DNA of 64,000 nt from an uncultured Bacteroides sp. (GCF_963677715.1 NZ_OY782495.1:620001-684000), one strand, 5' to 3'. Shown: positions 18,838 to 27,993, counted from the first letter of the stretch. Notes: generated from the sequence alone by a model not told the origin. Program-made: numbers and translations.

Positions 18838-20161
18838 ATAATATTTTTTTTATTTTTAAAAGATCTCTCCATCCAGAAAGAAGAGATTGAGTTTGCATTC
18901 TAGCTATAAAACGATATTGAGGAATAAAATAATGTGTAAAATAACCACTAAAAAAAACTGTAAAAATTGCAGCATAAGCAGAACCGATTATTCCAAAAGA
19001 TGGAATAAGAGCAAAGTTTAAAGCTACACATACAACACAACCTACAACATTTCTAATAACAGCAAATTTTTGTATCCCTTCTATAACGATTACTTGCCCT
19101 GAAGAAGACGCCATAGCTGTTCCTACTGCTTTCCAAGCAATTATCTGTAACACAGGAACAGCATCCATATATTTCAAACCAAAAGTAAAATAGATTATCC
19201 AATAAGATAGAAGAGAAACTAATGTAACCACTATTATGGAAACCCAATTAATTAAATTAAAAAAGATTTGTAATCTTTCTTTATATATATCAGGCTTAGT
19301 TGTTTTTGTTCTAATTAACAATGGGGTCAATGTTTGGCTAATGACACTAGGCACAAAAATGATAAGATCTAAAAATTTACTTGCAGTAGCAAAATATCCC
19401 ACAGATTCATTATCAATCATGTTACGAATCATGACCTGATCGATACGCTGATATATAATAACCGCAGCACCTGAAAGAACTAAAGGGAATGATTCCTTTA
19501 ACATAAAAAATACCATTGTTTTATCATATTTCCAATCACTAAATTTACCAACTTTAATATGATACGCGTAAATATAGCCACTTGCAACTAAAACAGTATC
19601 GAATGCCGTAGCAATTATAAAATAAGTTAGTGGAGCTTTGAGCCATAACAAAGCTATTTTTATTAACGCGCCTATAATAGTTCTCAATATTTCAGACTTA
19701 ACAACATATTCATTCTGAACAATAGAAGTAAAATAGTTTCGAATAACATTAAAACAACCAGAAAATACTGTAGAAGAATATACCAAAACCATTATTGAGG
19801 TATATGAATCCGATTCAAAAAGCCAAAGAGTAGCACCTATAAGTAAAAATGCTATTAGTGCAAAAAACAGCCGTATACGAAATGTCGTACCTAATACAGT
19901 ATCTCTATTTAGAGGTTGTTTAGAAAGTTCACGAATTTCAATATTATCTAAGCCAAAAGTTGCTATAATAGTAAAAATAGTGACATAACTGACTACATAA
20001 TTCATTAAACCATATTGAGAAGGGCCTAAATAACGAGCTACTAGGATACCTACTAATAAGGCCCCCGCCATATTAATAACCTTTCCCGTAAATGCCCAAA
20101 AAACATTCGCAAATATTTTTTTCTTATTATCTGATAATTTAGATGTATATTTTTTCAACAT
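18827..20161 (-). CDS. wzx: Wzx-type oligosaccharide flippase
   Basis: A 444-residue polytopic membrane protein of the polysaccharide transport (MOP/MATE) superfamily that moves lipid-linked repeat units across the inner membrane. The opening KKIFANVFWAFTGKVINMAG and ARYLGPSQYGLMNYV, followed by about 12-14 transmembrane helices and YQRIDQVMI in the middle, match Wzx closely. It is the only flippase in the locus. AT-rich, with 11 bp of overlap with the following pyruvyltransferase gene. Confidence 0.94.
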   Translation of the reverse strand: MLKKYTSKLSDNKKKIFANVFWAFTGKVINMAGALLVGILVARYLGPSQYGLMNYVVSYVTIFTIIATFGLDNIEIRELSKQPLNRDTVLGTTFRIRLFFALIAFLLIGATLWLFESDSYTSIMVLVYSSTVFSGCFNVIRNYFTSIVQNEYVVKSEILRTIIGALIKIALLWLKAPLTYFIIATAFDTVLVASGYIYAYHIKVGKFSDWKYDKTMVFFMLKESFPLVLSGAAVIIYQRIDQVMIRNMIDNESVGYFATASKFLDLIIFVPSVISQTLTPLLIRTKTTKPDIYKERLQIFFNLINWVSIIVVTLVSLLSYWIIYFTFGLKYMDAVPVLQIIAWKAVGTAMASSSGQVIVIEGIQKFAVIRNVVGCVVCVALNFALIPSFGIIGSAYAAIFTVFFSGYFTHYFIPQYRFIARMQTQSLLSGWRDLLKIKKILYEN

Positions 20162-20223
20162 TTATAGAAGTATTCAAATCTCATATATTTCATTTTATAC
20201 CAACATTCATAAAAATACAGCAA

Positions 20224-20976
20224 TTAATAAAATGGAATATATCTACCACTCAAATCATATTTCAAGTCTCGGTTACGATCGCCTATTTTCTTAGCTGGAT
20301 TTCCTCCAACCAAAGTAAAATCTGCGACATTTTTAGTAACAACTGCTCCAGCTGCGACAACAGCCCCTTCGCCAATTTTTACTCCACGCAATATTATTAC
20401 ATTAGGACCAATCCATGCCCTATTTCCTATTTTTACTTTAAATGTTCTATCTGAGTTACAAGCAAAATAAGGATCTCGATGATCATGTTGCTCTGTATAA
20501 ATCGAGACATTAGATGATATATTTACATTTTCCCCAATTTCTATTTCATTTCTTGCATCCAATAAACAATTGTCGCCAATAATAGAATTTCGACCTATTT
20601 TAAGGTTTTGAGAGGCACGAATTTCAGCTTTCCAATAAATAATAACGTTAGCACTCATGTTAATTAACCAAACTTTTTTATATAAGAAATTTCTAATATG
20701 GTGAGAGGGAATCAATCCTGTTTGAAAATTCAGATACCTAAGATATCCTGTAATATATCTTGAGACGATTTTCAATAACGATGAAGAATTAGCAATAGAA
20801 ACTCTAACATTATTTTCCGTACCAATATTTATTTTTCGAACTTCATATTTTTTATTATATTTAGAAAGTATTCTCTTATTCCAGACGCTAACAGGCAATA
20901 AAGAGAAAACAATAATAACCCATTTGAAGCTATATAATAGGATGAAAAGAAACAGAATGTTTTCCATATCAATCAT
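20224..20976 (-). CDS. Hexapeptide-repeat acyltransferase
   Basis: A 250-residue protein. Residues 1-30 form a hydrophobic segment, and the C-terminal 130 residues hold left-handed beta-helix hexapeptide repeats (IGDNCLLD, IEIGENVNIS, IGNRAWIGPNVIILRGV, IGEGAVVAAGAVVTKNV) ending in GGNPAKKIG, the mark of the WcaF/maltose O-acetyltransferase group. The family uses acetyl-CoA to O-acetylate sugars. It lies between wzc and wzx. The hydrophobic N-terminal extension is longer than in soluble members and may anchor it at the membrane. Confidence 0.9.
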   Translation of the reverse strand: MIDMENILFLFILLYSFKWVIIVFSLLPVSVWNKRILSKYNKKYEVRKINIGTENNVRVSIANSSSLLKIVSRYITGYLRYLNFQTGLIPSHHIRNFLYKKVWLINMSANVIIYWKAEIRASQNLKIGRNSIIGDNCLLDARNEIEIGENVNISSNVSIYTEQHDHRDPYFACNSDRTFKVKIGNRAWIGPNVIILRGVKIGEGAVVAAGAVVTKNVADFTLVGGNPAKKIGDRNRDLKYDLSGRYIPFY

Positions 20977-20993
20977 AATTTAAATATTAGGTA

Positions 20994-23429
20994 TTATCTC
21001 TTCTTCTTTTTACTAATTTTTGCATCCGCATATCCATACCCGTAACCATATGTATACTTTTTTCCATAATGTCCATAGCCATACTTCCCGTAACCATATC
21101 CATAGCGCTTATTTTCTAAATTAACCGCATTGACCACAATGGCAATATGAGGGAGTTTATGTTCCCGACGTAGCGTATTAACCAATTCAAAATCGTTTTT
21201 ATGGGTTACCTCCGAACGACAGACATAGACGGAGAGATCGGCTACACGACCTGCAATAAGAGGGTCGGTGATGAGCCCTACGGGGGCACTATCGAGGATG
21301 ATATAATCGAACTCTTTACGGAGGATCTCTATAGCTTGTTCCAACCGCGAACTGGCCAAGAGCTCAGCGGGGTTGGGAGGAATGATGCCAGCAGGGATGA
21401 TTTGTAAGTCTTTCGTGATATCGGAAATAATCAGCAATGAATCCAGATCGTCCGTACCTCCGGAAAGGTATTTGGTAATTCCTTCCGTCTTTTTATCAAA
21501 GCCAAAATGCTCTGCCAGGCGGGGTTTACGAATATCCAGACCGACCATCACGACCTTCTTGCCCAAGAGGGCTAAGCTGACAGCCATATTGGTGGAAATA
21601 AAGGTTTTTCCTTCTCCAGGAGAAGTGGAGGTAAAGAGGATGACCTTTTTCTCAGAACTACCGAGCATGAACTGCAAGTTGGTACGTAGCGTACGGAAAG
21701 CTTCGGACATGAGATTGTTCTTATTCTCGTGTACCACAATGGTACGACTGCCTTCGGTATCGGTATTAAGAGGTACATCGCCCAAGATTGGAAGGGTGGT
21801 GAGTTTCTCCACATCGTGACGGGTACCAATTTTATACTGTAGTAGATCGAGCAGATAGAGGATTCCTACCGGAATGCCCAAACCTAAGACAAGAGCTACT
21901 AACAGGATTATTTTACTCCTAGGCGATACAGGCGCACTGTCTGCCAAGGGTTCATCAATGAGTTTGGCATTATCTGCCGTAGCTGCCATGGTGATGGAGT
22001 TCTCTTCTCGTTTCTGCAACAACATGAGGTATAGACCGGACTTGATCTCTTGCTGACGAGAGATGCTAGTAAGGATACGTTCTTGCTGTGGCGCATTGTT
22101 GATGCGAGTAGAAAACTTTCCTGCCTGGCGATCAATATCGTCTTTGGTAATCAATAGGCCTTTGCGCACAGAAGCGACGGAAGCAAGGATATTGCCATGC
22201 AAGGCACGAATACCGGTGTTCAAGTTTTGTATAACAGGGTTGCTGGGAGAAGAGGTGCGCAAAAGGCGATCTCGCTCCAACACCTGCTCGTTATAGGTAT
22301 TGATGAGGGCAGATAGGGAGATATCCTGCAAGCCTACATTGGCAGGGATTACCGCATCGGCATTAGTAGGATTGCGAACGTACTCACTTAGATAATCCAC
22401 CAAATTGATCTGGGTACCGTTTTCTATTTTTTTCTGTTCGTAATCGGAATTTTCTTGCAAATAGATCTGGGCATCCTCTTTCAAATCAGTCAGCCCCGCA
22501 CCTCGCTTATAAGACTCCAATTGTTCTTCCGTGCTGCCCAGTTCTCCGGAGATGATGGCAATGCGATCGTTAATGAATTGCTCGGTCTTGGTGCCGACAA
22601 TGTTTTTATCGGTATTGGTATCGCGATTATAAACTTCGACCAGTTTATTGAGAAAATCTTGTCCGCGTTGCCGACTAGAGTTCTTAAACGACAGAATAGC
22701 TACCGAAGTGGTTTTGGAGGTAGGCGAGATATCTAAGTTAGCCAAATAGGCTTTTGCCACGTTGATAGCGGGAGCAACGGTTACCAGTAAATCTTCATCG
22801 AGAAGCAACGGAGTGCCCGGACGATAAGCCACTGTGAGCCGCCCCGCAGGAGTCGTGATAAAGCCGGGAAGTTTCTTCACGGTCTGCTCAAATTCCTGAG
22901 TATCATCCTGCGTTTCGTAGGTGCCGCTCACGGTAAGGGAAGAATCGGGGAGCATCTTAATTTCCAAATCCAGCGTGCCTTTCATGGCATCATTATCCGT
23001 AAGGTCCATGGTGATGAGTAACGGGCTTTGGGTATAGACATCGGACTTTATAAACCCGGACTTAACGCTGTATCGGCAATAGGTATTCAGTTCGTAAACC
23101 ACCTGCTTAATGAGGGATTTGGCCTTGAGCACTTCTATTTCATTATCGAAATTAGTGTTATCGGCAAACAGGCCCAAATCCTGAAAGGCGGACATTTCGG
23201 ACCCCATGGAACTGCTGCTGCCTTTCTTATCGTCTTTGATCATGATGGTGGCGGAAATGTTATAAACAGGGGTCGTAAACTTGAGGTAGAGAAAGGCCAC
23301 CACCAGGCAGGCCACCACGGAAACTACAAACCAGGGCCAATAGGCCAGGTATTTGAAAATTAACTCTTGTATGTTCAGGGATTCTCCGGCCTCCGGATAA
23401 TTTTTTTCGCTCTCGACTTCTTCTTTCAT
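20994..23429 (-). CDS. wzc: Wzc-like chain-length regulator and tyrosine autokinase
   Basis: An 811-residue inner-membrane co-polymerase. It has a Wzz domain with the first transmembrane helix at about residues 34-50 (YWPWFVVSVVACLVVAFLYL), a long periplasmic coiled-coil region, a second helix near residue 510 (IILLVALVLGLGIPVGI), then a BY-kinase domain: Walker A TSPGEGKTF, Walker A' VGLDIRKP and Walker B YIILDSAP. The tail is an extraordinary Tyr/Gly cluster (GYGYGKYGYGHYGKKYTYGY and GYGYADA) followed by KKKKR, giving more than ten tyrosines for autophosphorylation. It lies 34 bp after the wza-like gene. It coordinates polymer length and export with Wza. Confidence 0.96.
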   Translation of the reverse strand: MKEEVESEKNYPEAGESLNIQELIFKYLAYWPWFVVSVVACLVVAFLYLKFTTPVYNISATIMIKDDKKGSSSSMGSEMSAFQDLGLFADNTNFDNEIEVLKAKSLIKQVVYELNTYCRYSVKSGFIKSDVYTQSPLLITMDLTDNDAMKGTLDLEIKMLPDSSLTVSGTYETQDDTQEFEQTVKKLPGFITTPAGRLTVAYRPGTPLLLDEDLLVTVAPAINVAKAYLANLDISPTSKTTSVAILSFKNSSRQRGQDFLNKLVEVYNRDTNTDKNIVGTKTEQFINDRIAIISGELGSTEEQLESYKRGAGLTDLKEDAQIYLQENSDYEQKKIENGTQINLVDYLSEYVRNPTNADAVIPANVGLQDISLSALINTYNEQVLERDRLLRTSSPSNPVIQNLNTGIRALHGNILASVASVRKGLLITKDDIDRQAGKFSTRINNAPQQERILTSISRQQEIKSGLYLMLLQKREENSITMAATADNAKLIDEPLADSAPVSPRSKIILLVALVLGLGIPVGILYLLDLLQYKIGTRHDVEKLTTLPILGDVPLNTDTEGSRTIVVHENKNNLMSEAFRTLRTNLQFMLGSSEKKVILFTSTSPGEGKTFISTNMAVSLALLGKKVVMVGLDIRKPRLAEHFGFDKKTEGITKYLSGGTDDLDSLLIISDITKDLQIIPAGIIPPNPAELLASSRLEQAIEILRKEFDYIILDSAPVGLITDPLIAGRVADLSVYVCRSEVTHKNDFELVNTLRREHKLPHIAIVVNAVNLENKRYGYGYGKYGYGHYGKKYTYGYGYGYADAKISKKKKR

Positions 23430-23463
23430 AGGGTGCAGACGTTAGTTAATAAGTATGTTTTGT

Positions 23464-24252
23464 TTATTTGAGTATATTGACCAACAGGCTGGCAATGGAT
23501 ACCAAAGCGGTACTTACCGATATCCAGATAGTGGTGCTGGTAGTGATATCTGCGGTACGAGATTTGGCTTTATTGGGTGTAACATACAAAATATCATTCT
23601 GCTGCAGGTAATAATAAGGGGAGAGCACAAGGTTGGCATCGTTGAGATTGAGGGTTACAATCTGTTTGGCGCCGTTTTCGTCTTCGCGAATAAGCTTTAC
23701 GTTATTACGAAGTCCGTAGATGGTGAGATCGCCCGCCAGGGCAAGGGCCTCGAACACATTAACTTTTTCGTTGGCTACGGTAAAGGTGTTGGGACGGGCT
23801 ACTTCGCCTATCACAGATATTTTATAGTTGATGAGACGTACATTAACAATGGGTTCTTCTTTGAGGTACTGCTTTAGCCTACCTTTAATCAGCATCTCGG
23901 CTTCTCCTTTGGTAAGTCCGCCCAAATGCAACGCTCCTACAATAGGAAAATCGACATATCCCTTATTATCTACCAGGTAGCTTTGCAAAGATGGCTGGCT
24001 GGTAAGATATTGCTGCGCAGTAGTAATGGTAGTAGGCACTGTAAGATTAAACGGGACAGCCAGTTCCGGTTGCGAAGTGCTTACGGCAATGGTAAGCAAA
24101 TCTTTGGGTTGGATGCGGGCATCGTAAAGAGTAGGTACCTGCACCACTTTGTTTACAATGGAATCGTTTTGCAAATAAGGCACATTTTTATAGGAAGTGC
24201 AGGCCGCCAGCCAAAAGGGCAACAGCAGCAAGATCAATTTTGTTTTCTTCAT
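23464..24252 (-). CDS. wza: Wza-like polysaccharide export lipoprotein
   Basis: A 262-residue outer-membrane-linked export protein. The signal peptide ends in the lipobox LAAC at Cys18. A Poly_export domain (residues about 45-135, DARIQPKDLLTIAVS) precedes an SLBB domain (SVIGEVARPNTFTV then NVFEALALAGDLT), and a C-terminal hydrophobic helix (ISVSTALVSIASLLVNIL) would cross the membrane. It is shorter than enteric Wza (about 380 residues), as is common in Bacteroidetes. It pairs with wzc next door. Confidence 0.94.
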   Translation of the reverse strand: MKKTKLILLLLPFWLAACTSYKNVPYLQNDSIVNKVVQVPTLYDARIQPKDLLTIAVSTSQPELAVPFNLTVPTTITTAQQYLTSQPSLQSYLVDNKGYVDFPIVGALHLGGLTKGEAEMLIKGRLKQYLKEEPIVNVRLINYKISVIGEVARPNTFTVANEKVNVFEALALAGDLTIYGLRNNVKLIREDENGAKQIVTLNLNDANLVLSPYYYLQQNDILYVTPNKAKSRTADITTSTTIWISVSTALVSIASLLVNILK

Positions 24253-24279
24253 ATAACTTTCATTATCAGTATAAATACA

Positions 24280-25695
24280 TTAATAAGCTTTCTTTTCTCC
24301 TCGTACGGCATTGCGTAGCGTTTTATATATGATTAAAAGATCGAGCAGGAACGTCCAGTTCTCGATGTACCAGATATCTTGTTTTACACGTCCCTCCATC
24401 TGAGAGAGTCTTTTGGTTTCGCCACGAAAGCCGGTGACTTGTGCCCAACCGGTGATGCCGGGCTTTACCCAGTGGCGAATCATAAATTTATCAATCAATG
24501 CGGAGTATTCTTTGGTGTGTTTAAGCATGTGCGGGCGAGGCCCTACTACGGACATATCTCCGATGAGTACGTTGATGAATTGGGGAAGTTCATCTATATT
24601 ACTTTTACGCAAGAAGTTACCGAACTTTGTTTTTCGCGGATCGTCTTTGGTGGCTTGAAGCGTGTCGCTGTCTCCGTTTACCTTCATGGAACGAAACTTA
24701 TAACACCAGAATTCTTTGCCATTCTGCCCGCTACGCTTCTGCTTAAAGAAGATAGGACCGGGAGAGGTGAATTTGGTGATGACGGCTACCAGTACAAAAA
24801 TAAAAGGAAAGAGCGTGCAAAGTACCAGTAAAGAGAAAATGACATCGAACAGGCGTTTAAGCAAACGGTTTTCGAACTGCGAGAGCGGTTCTTCGCGGAT
24901 GCTAAGAATGGGAATGTCGCCCATCAGCTCCATGCACATGCGGCGTTTGAGGTATCGACGCACATTGGGCACACTATAGAAGCGTATAAAATTGTTCTCG
25001 CAATAATTAACGATGGGTAGTATCTCTTCGCTTCGTTTGGACGGAAGACAACAGTAGAGATGGTCTATATCATGATGCCGAAGATAAGGAATGACATCGT
25101 ATATATCGCCCAAGCAGCCCAATTCGGGAGGATAAAAACCCGAAAAAGAAGAGACGTTATCAAAATAGCCCAATACGCGAAAGCCGGAAGTGGCATCGGA
25201 AGTCATCAGGGTATAAAGCTCTTCCATATTGGAAGCACCACCCACGTAAACCGCCGTACGGATATTGCCGCCCTGCTTTCGATAAAGCTTGATGAAGTAA
25301 CGGAATAGCAAGCGGTAGAGAGTGAGCGCAAGTACGGAAACGGCATAAAAAATAAAGAGCAGGGAGAAAGAGATATTTCGGTCGTCCCAGAAATTGATTA
25401 CAATGGCAAAAAGGATAAAATGAGCAAAAAGAGTGCTAAGAATGTGCTTAATGATGCGCTCGGAACGAATGACTCTCTCGTGCAATATGACTCCAAAAAA
25501 GCTGGTGCAAAGCAAATAACACATGGTGAGCAACAGCAGATTGAGACGTAACTCGTGGGTGAACAGATGACAATCAATATAGTTATTTAACGTGCATTGG
25601 AGCCCTACAAAAATAAGGTTCAGCAGGATTACATCGCCTATTATTAAAAGGGCGGCAATGACTTGATTAAATCGGGTAACTTGCCTCATACTCAT
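24280..25695 (-). CDS. Undecaprenyl-phosphate sugar-1-phosphate transferase (initiating enzyme)
   Basis: A 471-residue WcaJ/WbaP-type enzyme that starts the repeat unit by putting a sugar-1-phosphate on undecaprenyl phosphate. Four N-terminal transmembrane helices (residues about 10-130) are followed by a CoA-binding-like domain (VYVGGASNMEELY), a further helix near 285 and the catalytic domain: FKQKRSGQNGKEFWCYKFRS, RKSNIDELPQFINVL, DMSVVGPRPH and GITGWAQVTGFRG. WcaJ-like members use glucose, WbaP-like members galactose; the sequence alone does not decide. It is second in the operon, 24 bp after the NusG-like gene. Confidence 0.95.
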   Translation of the reverse strand: MSMRQVTRFNQVIAALLIIGDVILLNLIFVGLQCTLNNYIDCHLFTHELRLNLLLLTMCYLLCTSFFGVILHERVIRSERIIKHILSTLFAHFILFAIVINFWDDRNISFSLLFIFYAVSVLALTLYRLLFRYFIKLYRKQGGNIRTAVYVGGASNMEELYTLMTSDATSGFRVLGYFDNVSSFSGFYPPELGCLGDIYDVIPYLRHHDIDHLYCCLPSKRSEEILPIVNYCENNFIRFYSVPNVRRYLKRRMCMELMGDIPILSIREEPLSQFENRLLKRLFDVIFSLLVLCTLFPFIFVLVAVITKFTSPGPIFFKQKRSGQNGKEFWCYKFRSMKVNGDSDTLQATKDDPRKTKFGNFLRKSNIDELPQFINVLIGDMSVVGPRPHMLKHTKEYSALIDKFMIRHWVKPGITGWAQVTGFRGETKRLSQMEGRVKQDIWYIENWTFLLDLLIIYKTLRNAVRGEKKAY

Positions 25696-25719
25696 AACGA
25701 TACATTTAAAAAACGGGGG

Positions 25720-26280
25720 TTATAACAATTCGATATTGCGCTTATCTCCAGTTACTGAAGGAGCAAGCTTCTGTAAATGGTTCCGGGGAATCTTAATACT
25801 GATAGTCAGTATTTGAGGTATGCGCAATATGACGTACGTTTTACCAGAAATACGTACCAGTTCACCTTCAAAACCGGTTAAATCTCCTTTAATGACGCGA
25901 ACCTTATCTCCTTTGGATAAACATGTATCGCCCTCGCACATTGAGGCTTCAGCTGAAGAACTATTCATGGCTAGCATGAAGTGTTCCATCTGCTGATCGG
26001 GAATGACCAATAGGGAACCGGTAATAATATCTTTCATGTAAGAGAGCTTTAAACTATAGTTTTTGACTAACGCAAAAGCATCCGCTTTGGTACATTTTAC
26101 AAAGATAAGGTTGCTGATAACAGGCACCTCCACTCTTTTACGACGATCACTGTAAATGCGAGTCACAAACTGTGTAGGCAAAAAAAAAGCCACATTCAAT
26201 TTCTTCAATGACTCTCTCAGGCTAATCTCTTGATTAGCACGAGTGCGGGCTGCAAACCAATACATCTGGTTAACAATCAT
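25720..26280 (-). CDS. NusG-family antiterminator of the UpxY type
   Basis: About 186 residues, starting at MIVNQMYWFAARTRANQEIS; an upstream in-frame ATG at 26325 adds residues outside the NGN domain. The NGN domain (residues about 5-110) has RKRVEVPVISNLIFVKC and the C-terminal KOW domain reads LSKGDKVRVIKGDLTGFEGE. UpxY proteins let RNA polymerase read through the long capsule operon that they head, acting on their own leader RNA. It is the first gene after a roughly 300-nt leader, exactly where an UpxY would be. No UpxZ-like gene follows. Confidence 0.9.
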   Translation of the reverse strand: MIVNQMYWFAARTRANQEISLRESLKKLNVAFFLPTQFVTRIYSDRRKRVEVPVISNLIFVKCTKADAFALVKNYSLKLSYMKDIITGSLLVIPDQQMEHFMLAMNSSSAEASMCEGDTCLSKGDKVRVIKGDLTGFEGELVRISGKTYVILRIPQILTISIKIPRNHLQKLAPSVTGDKRNIELL

Positions 26281-26446
26281 AAAATGGTGGAGATTAAGAT
26301 TAATTTCATCTTCTCTCTGGGCCAATTAAACATAAGTGGAATTGGGGCAATATTTATATGCCAATACTTACGGAAGATTTCCTCAGACTGAGCGGTAGAA
26401 AGATAAACAGAAAGAAAAAGGGTATTTGTTTTATTTGTTCTTTGAT

Positions 26447-26467
26447 GAAGCTTATAGTCAAAGCTTC
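26447..26467 (-). promoter_or_regulatory. Hairpin in capsule leader
   Basis: GAAGCTT (26447-26453) and AAGCTTC (26461-26467) form a 7-bp stem with a 7-nt loop inside the capsule leader, about 110 nt after the predicted start. A U-rich tract follows about 30 nt later. It could be a pause or recognition site for the NusG-like protein; the stem is short, so this is tentative. Confidence 0.35.
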
Positions 26468-26582
26468 GCTAATTGTCCGACACATAAAGTCTTCGGGCAA
26501 ATGAAAAAAAGGTGAATAAAAAAATGTCTTTTTGTACGATAAATATATGATAAACAAAACATAAATCGCACAATTGTTTCGG

Positions 26583-26614
26583 CAAATGTAACACGTCTAT
26601 TTGAAATAAGCAAA
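26583..26614 (-). promoter_or_regulatory. Capsule operon promoter
   Basis: On the minus strand, TTTG (26611-26614), a 20-bp spacer and TACATTTG (26583-26590) match the Bacteroides -33/-7 consensus TTTG-N20-TAnnTTTG. Transcription would start near 26576, about 295 nt before the NusG-like start codon. Confidence 0.75.
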
Positions 26615-26947
26615 TAAATAAATAAGATTTTTTTCAAAAAAATAAAAATTGCAGCTAAAATATTGTAAATAAGGAAGATATAAAAAAATAGGCCTGATGA
26701 CGTGAACAAATGGAACGGATGATTTGTTGGAAATGCTTTTCAGGGTAAACAAGGGAAGAAAACTGTGAAAAAAGCGGGTTAATCAAAAAAGAGGTATATC
26801 CCGCCATAACGACTTATTCATAGGGAATAGAAAGCTAAATATGCTTATGGGACAGTCCCTGCAGCGACTTTTGATCAATTAAACTCCCCATCGCCGACAA
26901 TTTAGATAACAAAATGCCAATCGATTAAATTGCTCCAGGGAAAAGGC

Positions 26948-26979
26948 AACATAAATGTAACCAATTCTACATTTATGTT
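26948..26979. repeat. 12-bp perfect inverted repeat
   Basis: AACATAAATGTA (26948-26959) and TACATTTATGTT (26968-26979), separated by 8 bp, lie mid-way between the two divergent promoters. The dyad resembles an operator or hairpin but matches no known binding site that I recognise, and there is no terminator-like T-tract. Confidence 0.5.
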
Positions 26980-27201
26980 ACTATAGAAAAATTAGAGAAA
27001 ATAAGACTTATATCCTGATTAAAGGAGTATAGATAAAAATAGCATTTTGATGCAATTGTATTTTTGTTAATATATTAAAAATAAGATAGTTTGAAATGAT
27101 AGTAAATAGCATGAAAGCGTACAAATGCAATCTCCACTTTGCAATATTCAGACTTACCGCTTTTTATTTATATTTTTATCAAAAAACTAACAAACGCCGA
27201 A

Positions 27202-27231
27202 TTGCGTAAACCAATAAAACGACTAACTTTG
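27202..27231 (+). promoter_or_regulatory. Promoter of the NifU-like/GGGtGRT pair
   Basis: TTG (27202-27204), 19 bp, then TAACTTTG (27224-27231) matches the Bacteroides consensus. Start of transcription near 27238 leaves a leader of about 54 nt to the ATG at 27292. Confidence 0.7.
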
Positions 27232-27291
27232 CGAGCGATTAGAGAATCGTGGTTACGAAATTGTATTATTTTACTAAAAAAAGAGCTAATT

Positions 27292-27993
27292 ATGACTTAT
27301 TCACACGAAGTGGAACACATGTGTGTTGTGAAGAAAGGCCCGAATCATGGACCGGCTCCCATACCCGAAGAAGGAAAATGGGTAAAATCTAAAGAAATTG
27401 TTGACATCTCAGGTTTAACACATGGTGTTGGTTGGTGCGCTCCTCAACAAGGTGCCTGCAAGCTTACGCTTAACGTTAAAGAAGGAGTTATTCAGGAAGC
27501 CCTGATCGAGACTATCGGATGTTCCGGTATGACTCACTCTGCTGCCATGGCAGCGGAAATTCTTCCGGGTAAAACAATTTTAGAGGCCTTGAACACAGAC
27601 CTTGTTTGTGACGCTATCAACACTGCTATGCGCGAGCTGTTTCTTCAGATTGTTTACGGACGTACTCAGTCGGCTTTCTCGGAAGGCGGCCTCATCATCG
27701 GTGCGGGTCTGGAAGATTTGGGTAAAGGTCTCCGCAGCCAGGTCGGTACACTGTACGGCACATTGGCGAAAGGTCCTCGTTACCTTGAAATGGCCGAAGG
27801 TTACATCAAAAACATCTTCCTTGATAAGAACGATGAAATCTGCGGATACGAATTCGTTCACATGGGCAAGTTCATGGACGAAATTAAGAAGGGTACGGAT
27901 GCTAACGAAGCTTTGAAGAAAGTAACCGGCACGTACGGACGCGTAACAGCGGAACAGGGAGCAGTTAAACACATTGACCCACGTCACGAATAA
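27292..27993 (+). CDS. NifU-like iron-sulfur scaffold-type protein
   Basis: A 233-residue protein starting MTYSHEVEHMCVVKK; the start is fixed by the promoter, since the upstream ATG at 27139 lies before it. Residues about 40-115 resemble NifU/IscU N-domains: GVGWCAPQQGACKLTL and TIGCSGMTHSAAMAAEIL place cysteines where scaffold proteins bind clusters. A third cysteine (ICGYEFVHMG) is near the end. It is followed 19 bp on by the GGGtGRT gene, with which it is often annotated as a pair. What it builds or delivers is not established; it is longer and more divergent than housekeeping IscU. Confidence 0.82.
   Translation: MTYSHEVEHMCVVKKGPNHGPAPIPEEGKWVKSKEIVDISGLTHGVGWCAPQQGACKLTLNVKEGVIQEALIETIGCSGMTHSAAMAAEILPGKTILEALNTDLVCDAINTAMRELFLQIVYGRTQSAFSEGGLIIGAGLEDLGKGLRSQVGTLYGTLAKGPRYLEMAEGYIKNIFLDKNDEICGYEFVHMGKFMDEIKKGTDANEALKKVTGTYGRVTAEQGAVKHIDPRHE

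Larger units (their letters stand above)
26281..27291. other. Divergent control region between capsule operon and NifU-like gene
   Basis: About 1 kb with no convincing gene. It contains the leftward capsule promoter (26583-26614), a roughly 295-nt capsule leader with a hairpin (26447-26467), a 12-bp perfect inverted repeat (26948-26979) and the rightward promoter (27202-27231). An in-frame ATG at 27139 would extend the downstream NifU-like protein, but that ORF would span the promoter, and the extension lacks family resemblance. The central 26640-26940 shows nothing else I can name, and I found no long inverted repeats flanking the capsule promoter. Confidence 0.7.

Noticed and set aside
26354-26709. 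Leftward ORFs in the capsule leader (67 and 83 codons)
   Set aside because: AT-rich, overlapping, without ribosome site or recognisable protein; they are within the leader and promoter region.
26330-27000. Invertible capsule promoter flanked by inverted repeats
   Set aside because: Only short, imperfect matches were found on either side of the promoter (for example near 26470 and 26885), too weak to claim inversion.
27139-27291. N-terminal extension of the NifU-like protein to an ATG at 27139
   Set aside because: The promoter at 27202-27231 lies inside it and the extra residues show no family resemblance; start at 27292 is better.
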